A stretch of 64,000 bases of DNA, taken from contig CP064988.1 of NCBI GenBank assembly GCA_016699855.1, positions 496,001 through 560,000 on the forward strand, given 5' to 3'. Position numbers and translations under genes: made by a program. Under the pieces are notes generated by a model that saw only the letters and a list, made by a program, of their open reading frames with translations, did not search any database and was not told where the DNA came from. The DNA is from Rhodospirillales bacterium. Lineage in GTDB: Bacteria; Pseudomonadota; Alphaproteobacteria; Reyranellales; Reyranellaceae. Below are positions 42,524-51,797 of the stretch, piece by piece; the first letter of the stretch is position 1, and the number at the start of each line of letters is the position of its first letter.

Positions 42524-43240
42524 TCACGCGCCGCGCCGCCGCCGTCGTCGGTCCGGCGGTCTCGGCGCGAAGCCCGCGGCGCGGTACTTGCGCAGCAGCA
42601 GGCGGAACGGCGCCATCATCGCCTCGACAAGCTCCGGGCGACGTTCGAGCGCGGCCAGCGCCAGAGCGCCCGCCTCCAGCGTCGACACGCTCTCGCGCCG
42701 CGGTTCGCGCCGCAGCGCGCCATAGAGCGAGGGCGATTCAGGATTGACAATGAAGCGGCGGCACTTGAGCAGCCAGGCGTTGCGCCACCACAGCGCCTTC
42801 GCCTGCGACCAGTTGCCATCGAGCAGGACGATCCCGTCGATGCCTTCGAGCGCCGCCGACTGCTCCGCCATGGGCGCGCCTTCGCCGTCGACGGCGACCA
42901 GAGGGCCGAGTCCCCGCGGCGGCGCCTGCTTCGCCGTGCCGAGATAGAGCGCGCCCCAGCGACGGGGATCGGCATCGGCGCCGAGCGCGCGGGACAGGTT
43001 CGGCCACGACAGGCCGGTCCGCAGCGTCGCCCGCTCCAGCTGCCTCGTCAGGATGCCCGCGGTGCCCAGTAGCTTGTCCTGCTCCTGCGGGTGCCTCAGC
43101 ACCAGCACGTGGACGCGGTTGGCGACCGGCGCCATCGCCGCGCAGACGCACAGCGCGGCCGGCTTGCCGCAGCCGGCGCAGTCGGAGTCGCCCGACGGCG
43201 GTGTCGGGGCGGTCTCGGGCGCGGTCATACGGGGCGGCAT
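42524..43240 (-). CDS. DTW-domain protein (tRNA-uridine aminocarboxypropyltransferase-like)
   Basis: A 238-residue protein with an N-terminal zinc motif (CAGCGKPAALCVC) and the conserved core ending in LDGNWSQAKAL. The family motif is DTW; here it reads DGNW, one residue off the usual Thr. Members make acp3U in tRNA with SAM. A Arg-rich basic tail (DRRRRRRGA) may help RNA binding. The zinc site and overall length support the call. Confidence 0.87.
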   Translation of the reverse strand: MPPRMTAPETAPTPPSGDSDCAGCGKPAALCVCAAMAPVANRVHVLVLRHPQEQDKLLGTAGILTRQLERATLRTGLSWPNLSRALGADADPRRWGALYLGTAKQAPPRGLGPLVAVDGEGAPMAEQSAALEGIDGIVLLDGNWSQAKALWWRNAWLLKCRRFIVNPESPSLYGALRREPRRESVSTLEAGALALAALERRPELVEAMMAPFRLLLRKYRAAGFAPRPPDRRRRRRGA

Positions 43241-43372
43241 AGCGCCTTTCGACCGGAAGCGCGAGCGGCGCCGGCACGGCAGCCATGCGGCCCGGGCCCG
43301 CCGCGCGACGGCGCTTGAATTGACGGCCCGCGTGTTGGATTAATCGCCGCAGCGGGAGCTCCGGGAGGAATC

Positions 43373-43594
43373 ATGGCCATCATCTCCGTCAAATCCGAGA
43401 TCGCCGGCAAGGTTTGGAAGATCGAGAGCAAGCCGGGCGACCAGATCGAGGAGGAGGGCCAGATCATGATCCTCGAATCGATGAAAATGGAGATTCCCGT
43501 GCTGTCGCCGCGCGGTGGCAAGCTCAAGGAGATCCTGGTCGCCGAGGGCGAGGCCGTCGCCGAGGGCCAGCCGGTCGCCACGCTGGAAACCTGA
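43373..43594 (+). CDS. Biotin/lipoyl-carrier domain protein (BCCP-like)
   Basis: A 73-residue single carrier domain. ESMKMEIPVL (about 36-45) is the biotinylation site with the target Lys in MKM. It has no carboxylase domain, and no carboxyltransferase or biotin carboxylase is nearby, so its partners are elsewhere in the genome. GGGAGGAATC precedes the ATG. Confidence 0.9.
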   Translation: MAIISVKSEIAGKVWKIESKPGDQIEEEGQIMILESMKMEIPVLSPRGGKLKEILVAEGEAVAEGQPVATLET

Positions 43595-43652
43595 CGGTCG
43601 GATCGCAGCCGCGCCGGACGCCCGTGCCGCCCATGCGCGCCAGGCCGACCTG

Positions 43653-44663
43653 ATGCCGACCGGATCGTCGACGCTGGCCGCCGCGTCGCGGCTCGCGCCC
43701 GGCCTGGCGCTCGCCGCGGTGGCCGGCGCGGCGGCGTTCGCGCTGACGACGATCGACATGGGCGCGCCCATGTCGCCTGTCCTCTACGCGTTCTTCATCG
43801 GCCTGGCGCTGCACACGCTCGGCATGCGGCCGACGTTCCGGCCCGGCGTCGAGATGGGCGCGCGCGGCGTGCTGCGGCTCGGCGTCGCGCTGCTCGGCAT
43901 CCGGCTGACGATGGGACAGTTGTTCGACGTCGGCTGGCTGGCATTGGTCGTGGCCGTCGCGGCGGTCGCGCTGACGATCGTGTTCGGCGGCTGGTGCGCC
44001 AAGGCGATGGGCCTGCCGGTGGAATTCGGCGTCCTCACGGGCACCGGCGTCGGCGTGTGCGGCGTCGCCGCGTCGACGGCCGCCGCGGCGGTGCTGCCGA
44101 AGCACGCCAACAGCGACCGCGATCTGGCGTTCGCGGCGCTGGGCTGCAACGCCATCAGCACCGTGTGCATGCTGCTCTACGCGCCGCTGGCTGCGCCGCT
44201 CGGCCTCGACGACCGGTTGATGGGCATCTTCCTCGGCGGCTCGATCCACGACGTCGCCCAGGTGGTTGGCGCCGGCAAGGCCGCAGGCGAGCGCATCCTC
44301 GACATCGCCGTCGTCACCAAGCTGCTGCGGGTGGCCTTGCTGCTGCCGGCGGTGGTCCTGATCGCGTGGTGGGTGCGCCGCCGCGTCGGCGCCGCGTCGG
44401 ACGCGCGGCCGATGCCGCCATGGTTCCTTTGGGTGTTCCTCGCGCTCGCGGCGCTGGTCAGCACCGGCGCGGTTCCCGTCGAAGCGCAGAGGCAGGTCGC
44501 GCTCGCGTCGTCGATCCTCATCACGGTCGCGATCGCCGCGCTGGGCATGAAGACGTCGATCCGGGGCCTGGCGTCCCTCGGCCCCGCCCCCGCCGTTCTC
44601 ATGCTCGCACAGACGGTGTTCGTCGCGGCGCTCGTCCTCGCGATGGTGGTCGCGGCCCGCTGA
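43653..44663 (+). CDS. YeiH/UPF0324 family putative sulfate exporter
   Basis: A 336-residue polytopic protein with about ten helices. LGIRLTMGQLFDVGWLAL, TGTGVGVCGVAASTAAA and GGSIHDVAQVVGAGKAAG are hallmark blocks. The family is annotated as putative sulfate exporter; biochemical evidence is limited. The ATG at 43653 is used because upstream in-frame sequence lies in the carrier gene. It converges with the GST gene with 4 bases between stops. Confidence 0.88.
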   Translation: MPTGSSTLAAASRLAPGLALAAVAGAAAFALTTIDMGAPMSPVLYAFFIGLALHTLGMRPTFRPGVEMGARGVLRLGVALLGIRLTMGQLFDVGWLALVVAVAAVALTIVFGGWCAKAMGLPVEFGVLTGTGVGVCGVAASTAAAAVLPKHANSDRDLAFAALGCNAISTVCMLLYAPLAAPLGLDDRLMGIFLGGSIHDVAQVVGAGKAAGERILDIAVVTKLLRVALLLPAVVLIAWWVRRRVGAASDARPMPPWFLWVFLALAALVSTGAVPVEAQRQVALASSILITVAIAALGMKTSIRGLASLGPAPAVLMLAQTVFVAALVLAMVVAAR

Positions 44664-44667
44664 GAGG

Positions 44668-45291
44668 TCAGGCGCGCGCCGACGGCCGCGCCGAGACGGC
44701 GGCGTACCAGCGCGAGAGGTTCGCCAGTTCGTCCGGGATCGCCAGTTTGAGCGCCCCGCGCGCCGTCAACAGCCCGACCTGCGCCGTGATGTCGGCGATG
44801 GTGTAGCGATCGCCGGCGACGAAGGCGCGGTCCTTGAGCTCGCCGTCCAGCCATTTCATCCGGTCGACGAGCTGGGCGCGACGCTCCTGGCCCCACGCCG
44901 CGATCTGTATCCGGCGGCCGACCCAGAAGGGATGCGTGTGCACGAAGGTGTCGATCGCCGGGTGGAGGATCTCCAGCTCCATCCGCCGGTTCCACATCTC
45001 CACGACGGCCGCGCCGCGCGGTCCCCTGCCCATCAGCGCCGGCTCCGGGATCATCTCCTCGAAGTACCTGCAGATCGCCACCGACTCCGCGATCACCGTC
45101 CCGTCCTCGAGTTCGAGCGCCGGCAACGTGCCGAGGGGGTTCAACGCCAGGAACGCGGGCAGCTTGTGGCCGCGCGTCTCCATGTCGAACTCCTCGAAGG
45201 CGAGGTCGGCGCCGAGCCGCAGCCCTTTCTCCGCGAGGAAGATGCGGACGCGGCGCGGATTGACGCCGTTCTTCAACAGATAGAGCTTCAT
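44668..45291 (-). CDS. Glutathione S-transferase
   Basis: A 207-residue protein with N-terminal thioredoxin-fold GST domain (MKLYLLKNGVNPRRVRIFLA start, GTLPALELEDGTVIAESVAI for the glutathione site) and a helical C-terminal domain (from about 88). Beta/zeta-type in style. Start at 45291 gives the standard N-terminus. It lies downstream of the Bug receptor and CitE genes. Confidence 0.9.
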   Translation of the reverse strand: MKLYLLKNGVNPRRVRIFLAEKGLRLGADLAFEEFDMETRGHKLPAFLALNPLGTLPALELEDGTVIAESVAICRYFEEMIPEPALMGRGPRGAAVVEMWNRRMELEILHPAIDTFVHTHPFWVGRRIQIAAWGQERRAQLVDRMKWLDGELKDRAFVAGDRYTIADITAQVGLLTARGALKLAIPDELANLSRWYAAVSARPSARA

Positions 45292-45326
45292 CCCGTCCCC
45301 CCTCGTCAGCTTGCTCAGCCGCGCCA

Positions 45327-46310
45327 TCAGTCCGGCTTCGCGCCGCTGATGCGCACGACCTCGGCCCACTTCTCGATCTCGGCCTTGATGAAGGCGCTGT
45401 ACTCGGCGGGCGTCGTCGGATGCGGAATGCCGCCGAGCTCGATGATGCGCTTGTCGACCTCGGGCACGGCCATCTCGGCCCGCATGTCGGCGCTGATCTT
45501 CTCGACGATCTCGCGCGGCGTCTTCGCCGGCGCGAGGATTCCGGACCAGCCCGCCGCGTCGAAGCCCTTCACGGTGTCGCCGATGCTCGGCACGTCCGGC
45601 AGCAACGGCGCGCGCTTGGCCGTGGTCACGCCCAGCGGCTTGACGCGGCCCGCCCTGATGTGCGGCAGCGATGAGGTGACGCTGTCCATCATCAACGTGA
45701 CGTGCCCCGCCAGCAGATCCTGCATCGCCGGACCGCTGCCCTTGTAGGGGACGTGCGCGATATCGGCGCCGGCGCGCGATTTGAACAGCTCCATGCTGAG
45801 GTGCTGGGACGAGCCGACGCCGGCCGAGGCGTAGCCCAGCTTCCCCGGCGCAGCCTTGGCGCGCGCGATCAGGTCGGCCACCGAGGTCGCGGGATGCGAT
45901 GGATGCGCCACGATGATCAGCGGCACGAGGAAGATGTTGGAGCACGGCGCGAAATCGACCAGCGGGTCGTAGGTCATCAGCCCCTTCATGAACGAGGGGT
46001 TGATGCCGATGGTGCCGCTGGTGCCGACCGCCAAGGTGTAGCCGTCGGGCGCCGCCTTGGCGACCAGTTCCATCGCCGGGATGCCGGCGCCGCCGCCCTT
46101 GTTCTCGACCACGAACTGCTGCTTCCAACGCGCGCCGAGCCGTTCCGCCATCAGGCGGCCGAACGTGTCCGCGGCCTGCCCGGCGGGGAACGGCACGATC
46201 AGTCGGATCGGCTTGTCGGGATACGTCCCCTGCGCGCGCAGGATCGACGGCGCGGCGAGCGTCCCGGTCGCGCCGGCGAGCAGCGCGCGGCGGCGGATCA
46301 TTATTGTCAT
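45327..46310 (-). CDS. Bug family tripartite tricarboxylate transporter receptor (TctC-like)
   Basis: A 327-residue secreted receptor with a signal of twin-Arg look (RRRALLAGATGTLAAPS) and the standard Bug blocks PIRLIVPFPAG, VVENKGGGAG and PTTPAEYSAF. No TctA or TctB membrane partner lies nearby, so it is an orphan receptor. Substrates of the family are carboxylates. It is followed by the GST gene and preceded by a CitE-like lyase on the same strand. Confidence 0.92.
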   Translation of the reverse strand: MTIMIRRRALLAGATGTLAAPSILRAQGTYPDKPIRLIVPFPAGQAADTFGRLMAERLGARWKQQFVVENKGGGAGIPAMELVAKAAPDGYTLAVGTSGTIGINPSFMKGLMTYDPLVDFAPCSNIFLVPLIIVAHPSHPATSVADLIARAKAAPGKLGYASAGVGSSQHLSMELFKSRAGADIAHVPYKGSGPAMQDLLAGHVTLMMDSVTSSLPHIRAGRVKPLGVTTAKRAPLLPDVPSIGDTVKGFDAAGWSGILAPAKTPREIVEKISADMRAEMAVPEVDKRIIELGGIPHPTTPAEYSAFIKAEIEKWAEVVRISGAKPD

Positions 46311-46334
46311 GCGTTTCCTCCGTTGATTCGATCT

Positions 46335-47207
46335 CTAGGTCGTGCCGAGCAACCGGTGGGCGAGCCTGAGATGCGGCCGGTCCAGCATCTTGCCGTCGAG
46401 CGTGGTCACACCGGTCGCGCCCGCCGCGCCGAAGGCCGCGACCACCTTGCGCGCCCAGTCCAGCTCGGCGTCCGACGGGCTGAAGACGCGGTTGATGACC
46501 TCGACCTGCGAGGGATGGATCGCGATCTTGGCGAGGAAGCCCATCCGCTTGGCCGTGACGCACTCCGCCTCCAATCCGGCGGCGTCGCGGATGTCGGGGA
46601 ACACGGTGTCCAGCGGCGTCACGCCGGCGGCGCTGGCCGCCAGCAGGCAGACCACGCGGGCGTAGCGGAACGTGTCGTCGAGCGCGCCGTCGGGTCCGGC
46701 CTTGGCGAGCGCGCCGATATCGGCGGACAGGTCCTCGCCGCCCCATGTCAGCGCCGACAGGCGCGGATGGGCGTATCGGCGCGACGACGCCTCCAGCACG
46801 CCGGCCGCGGTCTCCGTGACCAGCACGAGCATGCGCGTGCGACCCGCCTCCAGACCTTCGCGCGCCTCCATGACGTCGAGCATGTGGCCGAGGCGATCGA
46901 GCTCGTCCTGCCCCTCGCATTTCGGCAGCAGGATGGCGTCCGGCGCGCCGGCCATCACGGCGGCGACGTCGCCGGCGGTCATGCCGGTCGCGAAGGCGTT
47001 GACCCGCACGACCTTGAAGTGGCCGCCGGCGCCGCGCTGGCGCAGATGGTCGCGCACCATCGTCCGGGCCACCGGCTTGCGCGCGGCGGCGACCGCGTCC
47101 TCGAGATCGTAGATCAGCGCGTCGGCCGGCGACTCGAGCGATTTCGCGAATTTCCGCGGGTCGTCGCCGGGAACGAAGAGGTAGGAACGGATCATCCGGA
47201 TATCCAT
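46335..47207 (-). CDS. HpcH/HpaI aldolase / citrate lyase beta-like (CitE family) protein
   Basis: A 290-residue TIM-barrel lyase: RSYLFVPGDDPRKFAKS, DALIYDLEDAVA and LPKCEG mark the CitE-like family, with acidic metal ligands. Family members cleave malyl- or citramalyl-type CoA thioesters. Start at 47207 (MDIRMIRS) or the Met four codons in are both possible. It is likely co-transcribed with the Bug receptor gene 24 bases downstream. Confidence 0.88.
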   Translation of the reverse strand: MDIRMIRSYLFVPGDDPRKFAKSLESPADALIYDLEDAVAAARKPVARTMVRDHLRQRGAGGHFKVVRVNAFATGMTAGDVAAVMAGAPDAILLPKCEGQDELDRLGHMLDVMEAREGLEAGRTRMLVLVTETAAGVLEASSRRYAHPRLSALTWGGEDLSADIGALAKAGPDGALDDTFRYARVVCLLAASAAGVTPLDTVFPDIRDAAGLEAECVTAKRMGFLAKIAIHPSQVEVINRVFSPSDAELDWARKVVAAFGAAGATGVTTLDGKMLDRPHLRLAHRLLGTT

Positions 47208-47263
47208 CGGGGGCGCGTCACGCGGCGGAACCGACCATATCGCGCCGCCGGGCGCAACCGCCG

Positions 47264-48409
47264 TCAGCCCGCGCGGGCGAGGTGCCGGGCGATGTTCAAC
47301 TGGTGGATCTGGGTCGTGCCCTCGTAGAGCCGGAACAGGCGCACGTCCCTGTAGAAGCGCTCGACAGGGTGGCCGGCGATGAAGCCGGCGCCGCCGAGGA
47401 TCTGGACGGCGCGGTCGGCGACGCGACCGCACATCTCCGACGCGAACATCTTGCACATCGAGGCCTCCAGCGTGACGTCCTCGCCGCGGTCGCGCTTGCG
47501 CGCCGTCTCCAGCACCATGCAGCGCGCCGCGAAAATCTCCGTCGCGCTGTCGGCGATCATCGCCTGCACCAGCTGGAAGCCGCCGATCGGCTGGCCGAAC
47601 TGGCGCCGCTCGGCGGCGTGCCGGCGCGCCTCGTCGAGCAGCCGGATCGCGGGCCCGGTGCATAGCGCGGCGAGATGGATCCGTTGCTTGTTCAGCACCC
47701 GCATCGCCACCCGGAAGCCCTCGCCCGGCTGCCCGAGCATGTTGCCGGCCGGCACGCGGACGCCGTTGAAATGGACCTCCGAGACCGGCGACCCCGCCTG
47801 GCCCATCTTGCGATAGGGGGCCCCGGTCGACAGGCCGGCGCTGGTCCGCTCGACAAGGAAGGCGGTCACGCCGCCCGCGCCCTTCACCGACGGATCCGTG
47901 CGGGCCATCACAGTGAACAGATCGGCGATCGGCGCGTTGGTGATGTAGCATTTCGCGCCGTCGATGACCCATTCATCGCCGTCGCGCACCGCCGTCGTCC
48001 GGAGGGCGGTCGCGTCCGAGCCGGCCTCCGGCTCCGTCAAGGCGAACGATCCGGTCCATTCGCCGCTGGCCAGCCGCGGCAGATACCGGGCGCGCTGCGC
48101 CGGAGTGCCGTCGACCACGATCCCCTCGGCGCCGATCCCGGTGTTGGTCCCGACCCGCGCCCGGAACGCCGGCGAGGCCTGCGACAGCTCCATCGCCGCC
48201 AGCACCAGCTCCTCGCACGTCATGCCGAGACCGCCGTATTCCTCAGGGATCGAGAACCCGAACAGCCCCAGCGCCCGCATCTCGTCCTCGAGCGCCGGCG
48301 GAATCCGGTCCTCGGCCTCGACCCGCGCCTCGTTCGGGACGCAGCGTTCGCGGACGAACCGGCGCAACGTGTCGAGCAACGCTTCGAACGATTCCGGGTC
48401 GCGGATCAT
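47264..48409 (-). CDS. Acyl-CoA dehydrogenase
   Basis: A 381-residue flavoprotein with the family blocks ALTEPEAGSDATALRTTA, CYITNAP and RQFGQPIGGFQ. The catalytic base Glu is present in RLYEGTTQIH near the C-terminus. It oxidises acyl-CoA to 2-enoyl-CoA; chain length unknown. It lies 57 bases upstream of the CitE-like gene on the same strand. Confidence 0.93.
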   Translation of the reverse strand: MIRDPESFEALLDTLRRFVRERCVPNEARVEAEDRIPPALEDEMRALGLFGFSIPEEYGGLGMTCEELVLAAMELSQASPAFRARVGTNTGIGAEGIVVDGTPAQRARYLPRLASGEWTGSFALTEPEAGSDATALRTTAVRDGDEWVIDGAKCYITNAPIADLFTVMARTDPSVKGAGGVTAFLVERTSAGLSTGAPYRKMGQAGSPVSEVHFNGVRVPAGNMLGQPGEGFRVAMRVLNKQRIHLAALCTGPAIRLLDEARRHAAERRQFGQPIGGFQLVQAMIADSATEIFAARCMVLETARKRDRGEDVTLEASMCKMFASEMCGRVADRAVQILGGAGFIAGHPVERFYRDVRLFRLYEGTTQIHQLNIARHLARAG

Positions 48410-48531
48410 GCTGGCTACCTTCCGGCGTGGTGGACTTTCACCGGTCGATCATACCGCGGCGGCGCGGGACGTCGCGCTCGCCCGGCGGCGGCCCGCGTGC
48501 CATGCTGGCGGACCACCAGCCGGAGCGGCAG

Positions 48532-49398
48532 ATGACCGTGCGCGTCGCGCAGATATCGGACACCCATCTCAGCGAGACGCGGCCGTTCTTCCACGCCAAT
48601 TTCGAGCGGGTCGCGGCGCATCTGCGGTCCGCCGCTCCCGATCTCGTCGTCAACAGCGGCGACCTCTCGCTCGACGGCGCCGACTCGGACGCCGACCTGC
48701 GACGCGCCAAGGAGATGCACGACGCCATCGGCCCGCCGTGGCTGGCGATCCCCGGCAACCACGACATCGGCGACAACCAGCGCGCCGTCGCCCGCCAACC
48801 GGTCAGCGACGAGCGGATCGCGCGCTATACCGCCGTGTTCGGCGCCGACCGGTGGACGCGCGACATCCCCGGCTGGCGACTGGTCGGCGTCAACGCACAG
48901 CTTCTGGGCGCCGACCTGCCGGCCGCCGCCGCGCAACGCGGCTTCGTGCGCGACGCCGTGGCCGGCGCCGAAGGACGGGCGATCGCCCTGTTCATCCATA
49001 AGCCGCTGTTCAACAGATCGGCGGCCGAGACGACCATCGGCGGGCGCTTCCTGCCGCCGGCGCCACGAGCGGAGCTGCTCGAGGCGATCGGCGGCGCCGA
49101 CCTGCGGCTGGTCGCGTGCGGCCATGTCCACCAGCACCGCGTCACGCACGTCGACGGCGGCGAGCATGTCTGGGCGCCGTCGACGGCCTTCGTGCTGCCC
49201 GACTCGGTGCAGCCGGAATACGGCCGCAAGCTGATGGGCTACGTCGAGCACGATTTCCACGCCGACGGGCGGTTCGAGAGCCGCCTGGTCCAGCCCGAGG
49301 GGCTCGTGCGTCAAAATCTCGCCGACGTGCCCGCCGCCTACGGGAACATCAGGCCCCGGCAGCCGGCCGCCGGAAGCGCGCCGGCGATCACGCCATGA
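48532..49398 (+). CDS. Metallophosphoesterase (CpdA-like)
   Basis: A 288-residue calcineurin-type phosphoesterase with the motif series QISDTHLS, NSGDLSLDG, GNHDIGD, and GHVHQH, as in 3',5'-cAMP phosphodiesterases. The ATG at 48532 (MTVRVAQISDTH) has GGAG upstream and puts the first metal motif at residue 8-12. The substrate is not certain. Its stop overlaps the next gene start (ATGA). Confidence 0.9.
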   Translation: MTVRVAQISDTHLSETRPFFHANFERVAAHLRSAAPDLVVNSGDLSLDGADSDADLRRAKEMHDAIGPPWLAIPGNHDIGDNQRAVARQPVSDERIARYTAVFGADRWTRDIPGWRLVGVNAQLLGADLPAAAAQRGFVRDAVAGAEGRAIALFIHKPLFNRSAAETTIGGRFLPPAPRAELLEAIGGADLRLVACGHVHQHRVTHVDGGEHVWAPSTAFVLPDSVQPEYGRKLMGYVEHDFHADGRFESRLVQPEGLVRQNLADVPAAYGNIRPRQPAAGSAPAITP

Positions 49399-49847
49399 TG
49401 CGGCGACGGGTACTTGTCGCCGGCGCCGCGGCGCTGGCGGCATCGCGGAACGCCGCGGTCAAAGCGCGGCCATCCGGCGTGACGATGATCTATGTGAGCG
49501 CGTGGGATTGTCCGCCCTGCCACGTCTGGCAACGGAACCATTGGCCCACGTTCCAGGCATCACCGGAGTTCGCGCGCATCGATTGGTACAAGATCGATGC
49601 GCCGGCGATCCGGACGGCCTACGAGGACCGCTACTGGCAGGCGCCGAAGGATCGCGACGGCGTCGCGGTCGAACGGGATCTGCGCCGCTTCCGTGACGAG
49701 GCCGGCCTGACCCGGGGCGTGCCGCGCTGGGTGATCGTCAAAGACGGCGCAGTCGTGTTGAATGGTAAGCCGGCGTCGGGAAGCGGATTCCTATCGTGGA
49801 CCGACGACGTGCTTCCGGCGTTGCGCAAGCACCTCGCGGTCGTCTGA
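49395..49847 (+). CDS. Thioredoxin-like secreted protein
   Basis: A 150-residue protein: N-terminal RRR-type signal (MMRRRVLVAGAAALAAS), then a thioredoxin-like domain with CPPC in SAWDCPPCHVW. Candidate role is a periplasmic thiol reductase or redox partner. Start ATG overlaps the phosphoesterase stop; another ATG follows directly. The family is not one I can name. Confidence 0.72.
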   Translation: MMRRRVLVAGAAALAASRNAAVKARPSGVTMIYVSAWDCPPCHVWQRNHWPTFQASPEFARIDWYKIDAPAIRTAYEDRYWQAPKDRDGVAVERDLRRFRDEAGLTRGVPRWVIVKDGAVVLNGKPASGSGFLSWTDDVLPALRKHLAVV

Positions 49848-49850
49848 CGC

Positions 49851-50822
49851 TCAGATGTGTTGCGCCCCGCGCGGCCGCGCGGCGTCCCGCGGACCGTCCA
49901 CCAACCGCGACGTCGCCATCCGCAGCACCTCGAGATAGCCGCGCCTGAACTCCATCCTCGGGCCGAAACCACCGGCCAGCAGCGCGCGATGAGCCGCCGG
50001 CAGGCGCCAGCACGGCACGAACAGAAAGACGTGGTGTTCGAGGTGGTAATTCACCCAGTACGGCGCCAGCAGCAGACGCAGGACAGGGTTCGCCAGGGTC
50101 GTGCGGGTGTTGCGCAGCGGATCGTCGTCGTCCGGCACGACGGCGTGCTCGGCGATGTTCCGGATACGGCTGACGAGCTGGTACCAGGTCGCGAGCGGCA
50201 GCAGCCACAGCGCCGGATACAGCCACCAGTGGCCGGCGACGGCGAGCGCGGTCAGCAAGACCGCGTTCGTGACGAAGAAGCCGCGCTCGCGCCGCAACAG
50301 GTTAGCCAAGCGCGTGGTCGGCGGCAGGTCGGACGGGCCCATCGACCGGACGATCTGCTCGCCCCTGCGTTGGAACGCGGTGCGGCCGCTGAGATCGCGC
50401 AGAACCTTCCGCCACAGGCTGGCGCGCGAGATCGGGAACGGCGCCGACAGGCCCAGGTCGGGGTCTTCCGGCTGCTGCGTGTGGCGGTGGTGCGTCAGAT
50501 GGTAGGGCCGGTACAGCGCCATGCTGGTGCCGACCGGCGCCGCGCACAGCCATTCGCCGACCCGGTCGTTGACGGCGCGGTTCGCGAACAGCAGACCGTG
50601 GGCGGCGTCGTGCATCAGGATCGCCAACCCGAGCTGGCGGGCGCCGATCACCATGGCGGCGGCCACGAAGGTCAACGGATTGGGCCACCAGACGAACAGC
50701 GCCATCGACCCCAGGATCAGGCCCCAGGCGTGCAGCACGAGCGCCGCCCCGACGAGATCGGATTTCCCGCGCAGGCGGGCGATCTGGTCGCTGGTCAGGT
50801 AGTCGTGCGGGCGAGGTAGCAT
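49851..50822 (-). CDS. Fatty acid desaturase
   Basis: A 323-residue membrane protein with the three His boxes of the family: HDAAHG (71-76), HLTHHRHT (about 108-115) and HLEHH (near 245). Diiron enzyme, probably acting on acyl-lipids. Two to four membrane helices. Convergent with the thioredoxin-like gene (3 bases apart). Confidence 0.9.
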   Translation of the reverse strand: MLPRPHDYLTSDQIARLRGKSDLVGAALVLHAWGLILGSMALFVWWPNPLTFVAAAMVIGARQLGLAILMHDAAHGLLFANRAVNDRVGEWLCAAPVGTSMALYRPYHLTHHRHTQQPEDPDLGLSAPFPISRASLWRKVLRDLSGRTAFQRRGEQIVRSMGPSDLPPTTRLANLLRRERGFFVTNAVLLTALAVAGHWWLYPALWLLPLATWYQLVSRIRNIAEHAVVPDDDDPLRNTRTTLANPVLRLLLAPYWVNYHLEHHVFLFVPCWRLPAAHRALLAGGFGPRMEFRRGYLEVLRMATSRLVDGPRDAARPRGAQHI

Positions 50823-50900
50823 GGCGCGGTGGTTCCGGGCGGAAATTGGGCGCGCCGCGCCACCCTGTCAACGCGGGCCGCCGGAGGCTATTCTTACGCG

Positions 50901-51794
50901 ATGACCACGCCCCGACATGCCCGTACCGACGTCCTCGACGTCGCCTACGAGGAGCACGGCCCGCCCGACGGCGCTGTCGTGATCCTGCTGCACGGCTTCC
51001 CCTACGATCCACGCGCCTTCGACGAGGTGGCGCCGCCGCTCGCCGCCGCCGGGCACCGCGTGATCGTCCCCTACCTGCGCGGCTACGGGCCGACCCGGTT
51101 CCTGTCGCCGGCGACGCCGCGATCCGGCCAACAGGCGGCGCTGGGCCACGACCTGCTGCGCTTGATGGACGCGCTGGGCATCGTCAAGGCCACGCTCGGC
51201 GGCTACGACTGGGGCGGCCGCGCCGCGTGCATCGTGGCCGCCCTGTGGCCGGAACGCGCGCGCGGCCTGGTGACCTGCGGCGGCTACAACATCCAGGACA
51301 TCGCCGCCTCGGTCGAACCCGCCCCGGCCGAGCAGGAGCACCGCTTCTGGTACCAGTACTACTTCCACACCGAACGCGGCCGCGCCGGATTGACCAAGGA
51401 CCGCCGCGACGTCTGCCGGACGCTGTGGCGCCTGTGGTCGCCGGCGTGGCGCTTCGACGAGCCGACGTTCGAACGCAGCGCCGTCTCGTTCGACAACCCC
51501 GATTTCGTCGACGTCGTGATCCAGTCCTACCGCCACCGCTTCGCCTACGCGCCGGGCGACCCGGCGCTCGAGGCCATCGAGGCCGCCCTGGCGCGCAAAC
51601 CCGCGATCGGCGTGCCGACCATCAACCTGCACGGTGGCCACGACGGCGTCGGCCCGGCGGCGCAGTCGGAGCGCCACGACAGGTATTTCACCGGCCGGTA
51701 CGAGCGGCGCGTGCTGCCAGGCATCGGCCACAACGTGCCGCAGGAGGCGCCGGTGGATTTCGCCGCGGCGATCCGCGATCTCGTGAAGGAGTGA
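50901..51794 (+). CDS. Alpha/beta-fold hydrolase (epoxide-hydrolase/dehalogenase type)
   Basis: A 297-residue hydrolase with oxyanion site LLHGFPYDPRAF (about 29-40), the nucleophile elbow GGYDWGGRA (Asp at about 103, as in epoxide hydrolases and dehalogenases) and catalytic His in IGHNVPQEAP. Substrate not known. ATG at 50901. Four bases upstream of the NAD(P)-binding gene on the same strand. Confidence 0.87.
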   Translation: MTTPRHARTDVLDVAYEEHGPPDGAVVILLHGFPYDPRAFDEVAPPLAAAGHRVIVPYLRGYGPTRFLSPATPRSGQQAALGHDLLRLMDALGIVKATLGGYDWGGRAACIVAALWPERARGLVTCGGYNIQDIAASVEPAPAEQEHRFWYQYYFHTERGRAGLTKDRRDVCRTLWRLWSPAWRFDEPTFERSAVSFDNPDFVDVVIQSYRHRFAYAPGDPALEAIEAALARKPAIGVPTINLHGGHDGVGPAAQSERHDRYFTGRYERRVLPGIGHNVPQEAPVDFAAAIRDLVKE

Positions 51795-51797
51795 GTC

